Shown here piece after piece: positions 22,052 to 34,498 of a stretch of 64,000 nt of DNA. The notes under the pieces are model-generated. The model saw only the letters and a list, made by a program, of their open reading frames with translations, did no database searches and was not told where the DNA came from. Source of the DNA: Ailurus styani (Eukaryota; Chordata; Mammalia; Carnivora; Ailuridae); NCBI GenBank assembly GCA_002007465.1, contig LNAC01000019.1, positions 1,786,344-1,850,343 on the forward strand, in the 5' to 3' direction. The position numbers and the translations under genes are program-made. Every line of letters begins with the position of its first letter. The first letter of the stretch is position 1.

Positions 22052-24669
22052 CTGTATGAAAAGGACAGCCCAGAATTACCAAACACATCCAAACAGGTCA
22101 CTGCTCCTTGTGATATACATTTCTCAGTTAATGTGTAGAACTATCCCTAGGAATTTTTTTACATATTAAAAGATACATAAATCAAATGAATTACTTTATT
22201 AAGCACTATCTGTACCAGGCACTACCAAAGTTTAAGCAGCCACAAATCCCTATCAGATCTAATCACATATTTCATATTTAATCTTGGAGAATACCTTTAC
22301 GAACATCTGAGATTATATATATAAAACTTCTTCTCCACATACTAACTTATTTAAAGTCAAACATTCTGTCCAACCAAATATAAGCATATAGTTTTGAAAA
22401 TCATCTCTAGGATATTAACTGAAGCTGCTATAAAAAAAATTTAAAACTTTGTTAAACAAAGATCATGTCCTCTCCTCTTACAAATCTCTATTACAGAAAT
22501 AAGATATCCATTTTTGGCTTATGCCTATGAAACAATAAAAGAGACACAAAATAAGTAACAACGTGAAAAATGCCCACATAATTTTAATTTTCTACCAAGC
22601 AGATTACACAAATGGTAGTGTATTTTGTCCTGTGGTCAACAGAACGCTACAGTTCAATCTTTATACATATCTTAAATTTTAAAAGACCAGATCTCTGAAC
22701 TCTGTAAAAACACTTAAAGAACACTTAGACAAGTATCAATCTGCACAGTCTTCCTAGAGGGCAATCTGGCAAGATATTAAAAATCTTTAAGAGGTTTAAA
22801 TTGTGTAACCCAGAAATTCCTCTTCAAATGCTTAAGAAAAAAGAAAAATCAAAGACATATACACACACAAAAATTTAAGACATATAAAAGCCAAGAAAAA
22901 ATGCAGGGATAAAGGAGCTCATTTCATATTGCTAAAGAGGAAAATTAATCAACAAGACATAATAATCCTAAATGTTAATGTGTCTAATAATAACAGGAGT
23001 TTCAAATGCATGAAGCAAATACTGACGGAACTATAAGAAGAAACAGACAAATCCACACCTATGGGTGGAGACTTAAATACTTCTCTGTTTGAATACTGAT
23101 GGAACAAGTAGACAAAAAAATCAGGATATGGAAGATTTGAATAAAGCTTTCAACCAGTTCTACCTAATTGATATGTCCCTCATCCAAATGATATCCCATC
23201 CAAAAGGAGCAGAAAATACACTCTTTCCCAGTATATATGGAACATTTATCAAGATAAACTATATTTCAGGCCATCAAACAAATCTCAATAAATTTAAAAG
23301 GGTTTAATTTATACCAGCTATTTCTCTGATTACAATAAAAATTGAATTAAAAATCAGTAATAGAAAAATATCTGGAAAACCCCAAGGAAAAAGAAACTAG
23401 AAAGTATTTTGAACAAAATGGAAATGAAAACACAAGATATCAGAGTTTAAGGGATGTCATTAGTAAGGTAGTATTTAGGGGTAAATTTGTATCATTCAAC
23501 ATGTATATAACAAGACAGGCCTTAAACCAATGACTTCACTTTCGATCTTGGAGAGTCAGAAAAAAAAAAAAAGGTAAATTAAACCCCAAATAAGCAAAAA
23601 CAGAAATAAACTCAACAAGATTCAAATTCAACAAGATAAATAAAAGGATAATACATCATGACCAAGTGGGTTTATCGCACAAATGTGGTACTTCCTTAAT
23701 ATTAAAACAAAATGAATGCAATTCGCCACACTAGCAAACTGAAATAGAAAACCTCTATGATCATCTCAATAGACAGTTCAGGGGGAAAAAGATAGCTCTT
23801 CCTATTAATGGTATTAGAATAACTGAGCATTCATATTCAAAAGCAAACTTGGATCCATATCTCATATGTTGCACAAAAATGAACTCAAAACAGATCATAG
23901 ATCTAACAGTATAACCTAAAACTATAAAACTTCTAGAATAAAATACAAAAGAAAACCTTTGTGACTTTGGATTAGGCAAAGATGTCTTGATACATAACCA
24001 AATGTATAATTCAAAATAAGAAAAACCGATACACTGGAACTTCATCAAAATTGATGCTCTTTGAAAGACACTATTAAGAGAAGGAAAAGACAAGTCACAG
24101 ACCAAAGAAAACATTTGCAAAGCACATAGCTGAGGAAGGACTTGTATCCAAAATACAGTTAAAAATTATCAAAATATAATAAGGAAACAAATAGTTCAGT
24201 TTTTTTTAATTGCATGAAAGACACAGACATTTCACCCAAGAAGATGCATAAATAGCAAATATGCACATAGAAAAGCTTAAGATTATCAGTCATTATGGAA
24301 GTGAAAGTTCACAGCACATGAGATACCACCACACACCTGTTAGAACGGCTAAAATAAAGAAAACAGACCATATCAAGAGTCGGCAAGGATGTAGAGGAAA
24401 TGGAACGCTTGCACATTTAGGGTGAGAATGCAAAAAATATATAAAATATATAACCATTTTGAAAAAAAAAAAAGTTGGTCAGTTTCCCAAAATATACAAT
24501 GTAGGTAGACATTCCATTCCTAGGCTTGACCCAAGAGAAATATAAGCCTGTTTACTCAAAGATGTGTACAGAAAGGATTTTGATAGCTTTATTTGTAATA
24601 GCCAAAAGCTACAAACTACCTGAATACCCATCAAAAGGTGAATGGATTTTTTAAAAAATCTGTGGCATA

Positions 24670-24865
24670 GGGGCGCCTGGGTGGCTCAGTCGGCTCAAGT
24701 CAACTCAATTTCGGCTCAGGTCACGATCTCAGGGTCGCGGTTTCGAGCTCCACATCAGGCTCCATGCTTAGTGGGGAGTCTGCTTGAGATTCTCCCCCCT
24801 GCTCCCTCTGCTCCTCTCCCCTATTCAAGTGTACCCTCGCTCTCAAATAAATAAATCTTTAAAAT
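24670..24865 (+). mobile_element. CanSINE inside LINE-1
   Basis: GGGCGCCTGGGTGGCTCAGT, TTTCGGCTCAGGTCACGATC, CTCCATGCTTAGTGGGGAGT, TGCTTGAGATTCTCCCCCCT, tail CAAATAAATAAATCTTTAAA. The AGTCTGCTTGAGATTCTC form marks an older subfamily than the mustelid-type copies. Confidence 0.95.
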
Positions 24866-24906
24866 GTATATACGTATGTGTGTGTGTGTGTATATATATA
24901 TATATC
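24866..24906 (+). repeat. TG/TA microsatellite
   Basis: Alternating TATACGTATGTGTGTGTGTG and TATATATATATATA directly after the CanSINE tail. Confidence 0.9.
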
Positions 24907-26404
24907 TGTGATGTATCCCTACAATGGAACACTGGTTAGCAACAAGAAGGAATGAACTATTGAACAACTGGTACATGCTACAGCACAAATGAACTTCTAA
25001 TTATGCTAAATGAAAGAACCCAGATATTTTTTTAAAGGTATTTTTATTCCATTTATATGAGATTTTAAGAAATGCAAATTAATGTAGTGACCGAAAGCAG
25101 ACCAGTTGTTGCCTAGGAATGAGGGAGGAAAAAGGGAAGGGTGGGAGAGAGGGATTCCTCAGGGGCATGAGGAAACTTTGGGGGGCAGTAGTTAGGTTCA
25201 CTGTCTTGATTACAGTGACTGCTTTACAGGTGTATGCACATGTCAAACTCACCACAGTGTACCCTATAAAAATATATTGTTTATCAAAGTCAATTTCACT
25301 TCAGTAAAGCTGTTTAAAAAACAAATAAAACAGAGATAAAAATATATTTACAGGTCATATTCCCTACATACAACTTAGGATTCTATAGTATACACACACA
25401 CACAACCATATGCACATCAATTAAAACTTAAAGCCCTAGTGAAGAAAAGCTGTTCCTTATTTCTTCTCTCCCGCCCCTTCATCTCCTACGCTCTCATTTA
25501 AAGAAGAAAAATAAAATCAATTATACCACAGCCTAAATAAAAAGAAGTAAACCTTCAGGTTTTGTTTCAAAATATGTGAAAAATGGCAAGGAAGGAAAAT
25601 GATGACTTGGCACAGAAGGAAAGCTAAACAGTCCTGAAAAGAAAACTGGGGGGAGAGGGGTGGAAGAGAACACTTAGAAAAGCCATAGAGAGCCTTTCTT
25701 TTCCAATAAAAATGAATTTGCATAAAAATACCTTCTACGAGCTAGTTCGACCATTGTCATATGCCTGCTCGTCAATGCAGCATAAATAATAAGTATTAAA
25801 TATAGTTGGTGGTAGGGAAGCAGTAATGAACGTGACAAGTTCTCCATACGAAATATATCATGCCGAGTCACTGTATCTCTCAACTTGCCATCCAACATGT
25901 TTCAAGCTACCTCTCTTTGCCACCCCTTGGGATCTGTCTATGAATATAAATCATAGTATTTATCTAAGCTGGCATTTTCTTTCTGAAAAGTTCCACTCCA
26001 ATTTCCAGGCTTTAAAAGTTTCCTCTAGGTCAAATCAGTTTACAAAAAACCTCACAGAACAGCTCATTTGTCCCCTCACAATGGGAAGCCATTATAATGA
26101 ACACATTGGTGCAAATCAAAATTATGGTCTGACTAGATAGATAATCAATCAGGGAGCTGGTATTCGGCCCTCTAAAACACTAAAGTAAAGAATTTCTGCC
26201 TCAAGTCAGTAGAAAAAATAAGAAGATGCCATACATGTATCTGCTGCACATCTTATCTTTCTCTTAGTGTTTTAGGGGTTTGGCTACTTCCCTCCTTACA
26301 CCTCCAATCTCCCAACCAATAAGATGGCTAGGCTATTTGCAGTGACAAGAATTCAAGAGCAACAGCTTTTTTGGTGAGAAAAGCTATCTTCAACTTCGTG
26401 CTCC

Positions 26405-26492
26405 GGTACCTTAGGTGACAAAGCTGGGAGTCCAGCCCACACAGGCTGGCTCCCACCATGCTCTTGACCATCACACCATATTACCTCCTGTA
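26405..26492 (-). mobile_element. MIR fragment
   Basis: TGACAAAGCTGGGAGTCCAG followed by GGCTGGCTCCCACCATGCTC and TTGACCATCACACCATATTA is the reverse complement of the MIR 5' part. Confidence 0.65.
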
Positions 26493-27284
26493 CTGAAAGA
26501 AATGCACAGGCTCAGGCCATAACCAGATAGCCAAAATAAAAACTCCATTTCCTCCCCTTTGGTGCATCACTAGAGAAAGTATTACTTAAATCCTAATTAC
26601 TGCATTTTCAGTTGCTAAAAATAACAAGGGGAAAGAACAGCAACCTAACTTTCAAAATCTCCCAAGGCATCTGCCATTTTATGATAATCACTTTATCACA
26701 TTCAGGCAGACTGCGTATATTGTTAGGAGTGAAGTTATATAATAATAGCATCTCATAATGTTGTTCTGTAGGCAATGTTTGCTTAAAAGCAGAATTCAAA
26801 AGGATAAAGCAACATAATGAGAGAAAAAGGCAGAAAAAGCAACATAAGACCAGGAGCGATAAGGGACTAGCTTCAGAAAGTATCAAGAACCAAAAAAAAA
26901 TTTTATGTACAGTACTCAATAAAAAGATCCTCTAAGTTTATTAAACGACTTACCCCACCAGGAAAAAAAAGAACCATGTGGAACAGGGTAAAACAAAACA
27001 AAACAAAACAAACAAACAAAAAAACACCCATGCAATTTATTATAAAACAACTGGATTTTTGCCTTTAGTTTCCCACCAATAACTGAGTCCCCTTGGTCAA
27101 TCCCTTTAACTGGATTAGCCATGAATTTACCAAAGAGTAAAATGGATTTAAAGCTACCTCCTAAAGCGGCAGCACCCTTTGCTCCTCAAGTTCATATATG
27201 CAACTCATCGTATTTTTATATTCCTCTCCCATTCTTTCCTTCATCCATCTCTTATGGGCTTTCTCAATCTCAGCACTAACATTC

Positions 27285-27475
27285 CGTACATTTGGGAGCA
27301 ATGGTGGGTTGCTTCCTGCACTGCAGGATGTTTAACAGCCCATCACTGGCCTCCCCCCATCACATGCCAGTAGCACCCCCTTTCCGGCAATCGTGGCAAC
27401 CAACCGTATTTCCAGACATTACTATGTATCTCCTGGGGGAAGCAAAATTTCCCAAGTCAAGAAGCCCTGTGTCCT
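27285..27475 (-). mobile_element. MER20 hAT transposon relic
   Basis: TGCAGGATGTTTAACAGCCC, CACATGCCAGTAGCACCCCC, GGCAATCGTGGCAACCAACC and TTCCAGACATTACTATG are the reverse-complement order of MER20. Ends are degraded. Confidence 0.8.
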
Positions 27476-27825
27476 GGTGACAGACACAGCTCTAGATGCT
27501 GGAGCTAACTGCGATGAACAAGACACATCTTCAGGAAGCTTACATTCTAATCCCCAAGTGGGAGCTAAGGAGACTCATTTTGTCCATAAGTCTCATCCAA
27601 ACCAGTTAGTCACTATCAGTGGCAGATAGGGAGACGTTAACATGTAGATTGAGCATTACTTTCATCCCTTTATCAACTAGGGACAGCAATAATGTACTAC
27701 ATAGTTCAAGAAAAAAAAAATTTAAACAGTGGTTAAAATAACTTGTTTAAATAAAATACTCAAAAATAGGTAATACACATCTAAACCCACTGAAAATTTT
27801 AATCTCATTAAAAAGTGGGACAACC

Positions 27826-27993
27826 CAGGGCACCGGGGTGTCCAACTCTTGATTTCGGCTCAGGTCATGATCTCAGGGTTGTGAGGTTGAGCCCCACGTC
27901 AGGCTCCACGTTCAGCAGGGAGTCTGTTTGAGGTTCTCCCTCTGCCCCTCCCCATGCTTGCACTTTCTGTTGCTCTCTTCCTCTCTAAAATAA

Positions 27994-28049
<56 letters not shown>

Positions 28050-28073
28050 ATTGGGGCGGGGGGGGAAGCAATG
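27826..28073 (+). mobile_element. CanSINE with 16-bp target-site duplication and long TAAA tail
   Basis: Head is shortened; TTTCGGCTCAGGTCATGATC and GGTTGTGAGGTTGAGCCCCA follow. The tail is an (AAAT)n run (27992-28049) plus a G-run. Perfect flanking repeat AAAAAGTGGGACAACC at 27810-27825 and 28074-28089. Confidence 0.95.
27992..28049 (+). repeat. (TAAA)n microsatellite in SINE tail
   Basis: About fourteen copies of a TAAA unit grown from the CanSINE tail; likely length-variable. Confidence 0.95.
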
Positions 28074-28356
28074 AAAAAGTGGGACAACCAAGTAACAGGC
28101 CTCCTGATGTATTACCACTATGATGTATTCTTGGAATAAATCAATATTTTAAAAACCTAATCTGAATTGCCCCCAAATGTACAATATGCCACCATTACCC
28201 CCAAATGTACAGTATTTTAAAAGCCTAATCTAATGAATTCTATCAATTTAACTATTTAGAGGAAATATGGTGGCTAGAGAAACATGTTAAATGACACCAT
28301 GACACAATCTGCCATATCTAAAATATAGAAAATTCTACTTAAAAATAATCCAGGTT

Positions 28357-28566
28357 GGGACCTGGGAGGCATGGTTGGTTGAGCATCGGACTCTTTGTTT
28401 CAGCTCAGACCATGATCTCAGGGTTGTGAGACCGAGCTCCACATTGGGCTCTGTGCTCAGTGTGGAGTCTGCTTAAGATTCTCTCTCTCCCTCTCCTTCT
28501 GCCCCACCCCTCCCCCCTACAATAAACAAACAAATCCTTAAGAAAATAAGAATAAAAAAATAAAAA
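28357..28566 (+). mobile_element. CanSINE, diverged
   Basis: GGGACCTGGGAGGCATGGTT, GTTTCAGCTCAGACCATGAT, CTCAGGGTTGTGAGACCGAG and AGTCTGCTTAAGATTCTCTC, with tail CAATAAACAAACAAATCCTT. Short flanking repeat CCAGGTT. Confidence 0.93.
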
Positions 28567-29659
28567 TGAGCCAGGTTTATAAACAAATAAAAGTGCTAAG
28601 GGAGAAGAAAGCTGTGCAGAGGCAGGGGACCGTGCAGATTAAAAGTGACTTAAAACATATCAATCAAATGAAATGTACGGACATTACTCAAGCACTGTAG
28701 GAATTTAAATAAATATGAAAAGACCTTTTGAAAAACAAAATCAGTAAAAAAAAAAATCAAACATGGACTCGGTACTGGATGATATTAGTTTTGTTGGGTA
28801 CGATCATCATATTCTTTTTATCTTTCTGTATTGTCTTTTTTAAGTCCTTATCTTTTTAAAAGCATATACTTAGGTATTTATGGGGACAGCAATATGTTTT
28901 AGAAAATCTTTCAAATAGTATCCAAAAGAAGTAGAAGGTAAGAAGACTGAAGAAACAAGAAGGGTAGATGTTGATAACTGTAGACACAGGATAACAAGGC
29001 TATGAGGATTCAGTATACTAACCTCTCTGGGTTACGAGCTTGGAAGTTTTCAAATAGGTGGATTGCTTAAAATATAAAATAGATAATAGCAGTTCATTTT
29101 ATGTGCTCATTCAAACCCAATTAATAGATACCTGAAACACAATCCTATGTGCTGGTGACCAAGAATCCATCCTGAGGAAGCACTGCCCTTTGGCTGCCAC
29201 ACAAAAATCAAAGTCCTCCAGAGCACCGCAGCAGAGGAATTACGGTCGTGATCTTGTTCCATTCTTTTACTCACTTCTTCTTCCCCCTCTTGTGGTATTG
29301 TTCTTCTTCTAATCTCAAGCTTTTTATCATTAAATTCCTTTTTATAAAAAGGGTAATGACCCATAGAGATGCTGAACCCTCATCTAACTCTGGTCCTAAA
29401 TATCTTCTATAATAAATGCAAGACTTGAGTTTAGCTTCAAATCTCAAGTGAACTTCTTTTTGAATAGCTTTGTATTTATGTGTTATCGTTAAAACCCTCT
29501 AGGTTCAATGGTTTAAATTTAAACGGAAAAAATCTTCATTTTCGCCTAGAAGATTAAGTGAATTCAATAAATAGCCTTCTTCCTCACTGTTTCATAACAC
29601 TTAACTCCTAAAACCCATGTCTACAATAGACATCTATTTCAAAAACGAAGTCTACTCCA

Positions 29660-30542
29660 TCCAAATGGCCAACAGACACATCAGAAGGTGCTCAACATCA
29701 CTCAGCATCAGGGAAATACAAATCAAAACCACAGTGAGATACCACCTCACACCACTCAGAATAGCTAAAATTAACAAGTCAGGAAACAACAGATGTTGGC
29801 GAGGATGTGGAGAAAGGGGAACCCTCCTACACTGTTGGTGGGAATGCAAGCTGGTACAGCCACTCTGGAAAACAGTATGGAGGTTCCTCACAAAGTTGAA
29901 ATAGAGCTACCCTATGACCCAGCAATCACACTACTGGGTATTTACCCTAAAGATACAAATGTAGTGATCTGAAGGAGCACATGCACCCGAATGTTTATAG
30001 CAGTAATGTCCACAATAGACAAACTATGGAAAGAACCTAGATGTCCAACAACAGATGAATGGAAAAAGAAGATGTGGTGTGTGTGTATATGTATATATAT
30101 ATATACATATACACACATACATACACACAATGGAATACTATGCAGCCATCAAAAGAAACGAAATCTTGCCATTTGCAATGACGTGGATGGAACTAGAGGT
30201 TATTATGCTAAGTGAAATTAGTCAATCAGAGAAAGACAATTATCATATGATCCCTCTGATATGAGGAATTTGAGAGGCAGGGTAGGGGGTCGTGGGGGTT
30301 AGGGAGTTAAAAAATGAAAGAAGATGGGATCAGGAAGGAAACAAACCATAAGAGACTCCTAATCTCACGAAACAAACTGAGGTTTACTGGGGGGTGGGAG
30401 GGTAGGGATAGGGTGGCTGGGTTATGGACACTGGGGAGGGTTTGTACTATGGTGAGTGCTGTGAAATGTGTAAGCCTGATGATTCACAGACCTGTACCCC
30501 TGGGGCAAATAATACATTATATGTTAATTAAAAAAAAAAAAA
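29660..30542 (+). mobile_element. LINE-1 3' end (carnivore lineage)
   Basis: Begins at TCCAAATGGCCAACAGACAC in late ORF2 and runs through CACTGTTGGTGGGAATGCAA, CAATGGAATACTATGCAGCC and TGATTCACAGACCTGTACCC to poly(A). Truncated at the 5' end. Imperfect target-site duplication AAGTCTACTCCA (29648-29659) and AAGTCTGTTCCA (30543-30554), 10 of 12 identical. Reading frames are interrupted. Antisense to ARHGAP10. Confidence 0.93.
30080..30117. repeat. 38-bp perfect palindrome of TG/TA dinucleotides
   Basis: The TGTGTGTATATGTATATA half is followed exactly by its reverse complement, within the LINE-1 3' region where elements usually have only a short alternating run. Confidence 0.95.
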
Positions 30543-30750
30543 AAGTCTGTTCCAATTGCGTTGAAACTTACCTAACAACTGACATTCAGCTCTTACTCAC
30601 CACACTTTTGAAGTCACAGATCCCACATAAATGTCCCCCTTTTTCATAAGGTTTAACTCAACGACTGAAATCTCCGGGCAGAGTTGGCATCTGCTATGTG
30701 TTAGATGCCCAAGAGCGCACGCCTCCCTTCTGTCACTGAGAGGAGCTTAC

Positions 30751-30838
30751 CTCAAGTACTGTTTTAGGGCACTTGTTATTGTCTTCACTTCCCAATCTAT
30801 GGAATTTTCCAGGTCCACCTCATTGCATGTTTTTACAT
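30751..30838 (-). CDS. ARHGAP10: ARHGAP10 exon: RhoGAP middle helices
   Basis: This 88-base exon has minus-strand acceptor GCTCATTAG behind a T-rich tract and donor GTAAGC. It encodes VKTCNEVDLENSIDWEVKTI followed by TSALKQYL; two bases finish the entering Asp codon and two begin the leaving Arg codon. The pattern KxITSALKxYLR is a core RhoGAP helix. Its lysine (KQYLR) is equivalent to the conserved lysine beside the arginine finger in the family structure. The isoleucine in NSIDWEV may differ from the residue I remember for human GRAF2, but I cannot confirm that. A LINE-1 3' end lies about 210 bases beyond the donor, antisense to the gene. Confidence 0.95.
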
Positions 30839-31854
30839 CTAATGAGCAAGCAAGCAAAAAAAAAAAAAACAACAGTAATTAAAACCCAGAACATTCAACA
30901 GCCCCCTTGAATGGCTCACAAAGTTTCCACTTTTAAATGGCCAAACCACAAATAATTAATTCTGGGATTTCTTATAAAAACATACATAGTTTCTTCTAGT
31001 ATAAGCTGTGTTCTATTATTAGACACTCCTAAGCAACTTTAGAAGATCTGTAGTGGAGCTCAAAGGAACAGGATAAGATGGGGCTGGGAGGAGGAAGACC
31101 TGGACAGAGTGGGGGATTTCAATATTCACAACTCAAAGCATATACAGCCACGATGACTGCGATGCGGACCGTTATTCCTATTATTAAAGACAATACTCAG
31201 CAGCCATGGCTGGAGCATGTGACATTTGCAGTGTCTACATATTTTACTGTGTCTCGGGTGGCATTACGGTCATCACACTATGTTATGACAAGGGAAACAG
31301 TCAGTACTGTTAATGGCAAAATGGCAACAAGTCGGTGGGAAGAAAGGACAGTAAGTTTGGTTCCACGTTCTGAGATCTGTACTCAACATTATTACCTTTC
31401 TGAAGATTAGCGCATGATCCACCAAAATAGCAATACAGTGATATACACATTTAAACTCAACTTTCAGGTTAACATCACAGTCAATACACTCATCTAAGAA
31501 ATATTTATTGGAAGCCTCTATGCAACACTTCTGACATTCATTCTGAATGAAACTAGTTTTCTTTGTCCTATAAGTGTTAATGATGTGTTTCTTCCAAATG
31601 CCCTTTCGGATAGCTAGCAAACTAGGTAGAAAAAGATGTGGGGCTTAAACAAACAAACAAATGGGAGGGGTAGGGAGGTAGTAAAGTCTGAAAAGGAAAA
31701 AGTGAGTCTTGGTTGAAATAAAAGGAGAGGATGGTGAGAAAGGGAAAGGTAAGCACTCTGGGTAGGGTGGTACCTTTAATCCTTCTAAGGCTGGGCTACT
31801 GTACCTGGCTGTTGGTTCAGCCGGCAAGGGGGGGGGGTGCAGCATGTTATCACA

Positions 31855-31968
31855 AACCTGGGCTTAAATCTCACTCCCATCCTGAGTAGCTCAGTACACA
31901 ACCCAAACCAAGTCAGTTCCAAACCTGTCTGAATTTCAGGTTTTCGTCTGCACCATGGAGATCAAGTA
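31855..31968 (+). mobile_element. MIR fragment
   Basis: AACCTGGGCTTAAATCTCAC, CCAAACCAAGTCAGTTCC and CTGAATTTCAGGTTTTCGTC follow the MIR middle part. Confidence 0.55.
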
Positions 31969-34160
31969 AACGCTCTCAGAGAACTCTGAAGAGCAGCAAA
32001 GCAAATCAGGAATGTGCACAGATTCCCATAAATTGTTTAAATGAGTAGGCAATTACCACAGCTGAAGTAGTAAAAGTATAAGCATTCAGAGGTGGCTCCT
32101 ACTCAAAGGGAGGAGGCAGCAAACGGGTTATGATGAGTGATATTAATCAACAGAACTTGCCTGGTTTTCTATACTCCCATCATCCAAAGGAAAAAAATCA
32201 GACATTCCTGCAAGAGACTTTATTTCTCCCTCACTCCAGAATGATGTTTCAACTAAGACCCAAGAAACGAGCCATTTCAGACTTCTTTTTTCCCTCCCTT
32301 ACACTGTATTTGTCTATATAGCGGAGGAAATGTCTTGTTAGTTATTTCCTCTTTAGTGAAGGCACTAAAAAGAAAAGCTGTCAGAACAGGGCCACTGCAT
32401 TCAGGCAGACATGCCACTGACAGAGCTTTGGACTTGGGCAGGCGGAAGGCTAGATGACAACTCAATGTTATTCTCAAACTTTCTGAAAACAAAGTAAAAC
32501 AGAAAGCGATGATTCTTCAACAGCCGTAACACCATACATAGGAAGTCAATTACTCCAAAGTCTGGAGACTTTTTAAAGCACTTCAACAGTTCTTGATTAC
32601 AGCAACTGAGAGCAACATGCAATAAACTACAACAATGGCAATTGACACTGATTACGTTTTGATCAGTTCCTACAATTCAGAACTCATTTGTTACTGAGCT
32701 TGTCAGACAAGCCACAGATACATTCAAGAAATCAAATTAAGCACCCTGATTAAAGGTGCAATCCTTTATAACTAGGACTAAATAATTCTGTTCTCAAGGC
32801 TTTGCCAACCAATTACTTCAGTAACTGAATATTCTCTCTCTCATTAAATCAATTATTTAAATCTCATTTTAACATACAAGTCAGATAACATTTTCAATCA
32901 AGTCGCTACCGGCAAATACAGCATTTTAAAATCAGGAGGCTTCTAAAGGAAATCTTTTATTTTCATCTTTCTACCAAATAATCAGTCTATATTTTGAGAA
33001 TAATATTCTTGCTATGGAAAAATAAGCCATCCTTTGAATTCATGGATAAAAGGTAGCTGTCATATCAGAAGCTAATGACTACATAGCACCTATGGTACTA
33101 ATCCTCTATTAAATTCTCACTGTTTTCAAATAACTCAATCATCCCTAGCAGTTCTTTACAATCAGTGGAGGTACCAGGACCAGGTAAATTTCCTAATAAC
33201 TTATTTGGGATTCAAACTTAAAAATGCATTTGAGTATTCATATCAGAATATATGTTCTACTGTAAACAAGGAAGGAATTTTGCTTCCTTTCTGACCAAGG
33301 GACAACACCCTTAGAGATTAGTTAAAACTCTAAACTAACAAGCACAGATACAAATAGTTGTCTTTTTATTTGGGCTAATGTTTCATAATTATGTAACCAA
33401 TGTTTTTTTTTAAACTGGAAATTTTCAGCCCCACCTAAATACAAAGTGCTGACACCCTTCTGAATACTGACTTGAGCCCCGACTTTAAAGTACGTGACAG
33501 GGCACGCTGATTGAATTAATTTTGAGAATATTCTTTATAATCAAAATCAGAATTTTTTCTAATGTCAGAATTTTTTCACCTACATTACTTTTTCCCGCCA
33601 ATCTATATAAAAAAAAAGTTGTCCTACAAATAAACTAGGTAATATTTTATAAAGTAAAACTTCTAAATTAGCTTTATTTCTTGTTTTCTATGCTTCTGTG
33701 TCTAAAAATAAAATCATCCAGCCTGTTTTGCAAGTTAAAATTAGAAATAACCACCAAATTCACCAGCACACATAAGCTACCACCACATCTTTCTCACAAT
33801 TTCCCTACCCCACTCTGATGTTTTCATTCTTCAGTGGGGAGGTGGGAAGAATACTGACAATTCTAACCCATCTTAGTTCTATCCTACCAATAGCTATTGT
33901 AATTAATCTGTTATATTCTCACCCCATTTACTAAAACTCCATGACTCACCCAAAGACACCTCATCTGATACTTCTCCCTTCCCTCTCCAAGTGCTCCAAG
34001 TTTCTATTTAAACAAATAGCTTTTACAAAACTATGTCTATGCATGCCCTCTGTTAGAGCAAAAGGGGAAGGAAAGAAAAACAACTGAAAAGGGAGCAGAG
34101 ACAATTGCTCACTTGGGCTTTTTTTTTTTTTTAAGAAACTTAAGAAGAAGGTTGGTCCAG

Positions 34161-34498
34161 ACTAGAAGGTATTATGCTAAGTGAAATAAGTCAATCAGAG
34201 AAAGACAATTATCATATGATCTCTCTGATATGAGAAATCTGAGGGGCAGAGTGGGGAGTCATGGCAGGTAGGGAGGGAAAAAATGAAACAAGATGGGATT
34301 GGGAGGGAGACAAACCGTAAGAGACTCTTAATCTCACAAAACAGAGGGTTACTGGGGGGGTGGGAGGGTAGGGATAGGGTGGATGGGTTACGGACACTGG
34401 GGAGGGTTTGTGCTATGAAATGTATAAGCCTGATGATTCACAGACCTGTACCCCTAGGGCAAATAATTAAAAAGAAGAAGAAGAAGAAGAAGAAGTTT
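34161..34498 (+). mobile_element. LINE-1 3' stub with 10-bp TSD and AAG tail
   Basis: Starts at ACTAGAAGGTATTATGCTAA, ends with TGATTCACAGACCTGTACCC, CTAGGGCAAATAATTAAA and an (AAG)n tail. Perfect direct repeat GTTGGTCCAG at 34151-34160 and 34499-34508. Closely resembles the last part of the copy at 29660-30542. Confidence 0.95.

Larger units (their letters stand above)
22735..25320 (+). mobile_element. Degraded LINE-1 ORF2 region
   Basis: An early piece has GAGGGCAATCTGGCAAGATA (22735-22960). From about 22960, sense ORF2-like blocks follow: GGTGGAGACTTAAATACTTC, GGCCATCAAACAAATCTCAA, GATCATCTCAATAGACAG, CATCTCATATGTTGCAC, CAACTGGTACATGCTACAG, GTTGTTGCCTAGGAATG. All frames are broken, so this is a pseudogene-like relic. 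A CanSINE interrupts it at 24670-24865. Antisense to ARHGAP10. Confidence 0.75.
22052..30750 (-). other. ARHGAP10: ARHGAP10 intron (8.7 kb)
   Basis: Intron rich in LINE-1. A degraded LINE-1 ORF2 region covers most of 22735-25320 with a CanSINE inside it, and a younger LINE-1 3' end lies at 29660-30542. A MIR fragment, a MER20 relic and two CanSINEs are also present. In 25330-26400, 26500-27280 and 28570-29640 I see no recognisable element beyond simple A-rich or CAAAA-type runs (26990-27025). Confidence 0.85.

Noticed and set aside
23761..24120. 119-codon minus-strand frame
   Set aside because: Antisense of degraded LINE-1 ORF2.
27992..28049. Regular AAAT repeats as a possible direct-repeat array
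   Set aside because: Plain SINE-tail microsatellite; no spacers, so not CRISPR-like.
31078..31410. 110-codon plus-strand frame
   Set aside because: No recognisable family, no splice or promoter support; unique intron sequence.
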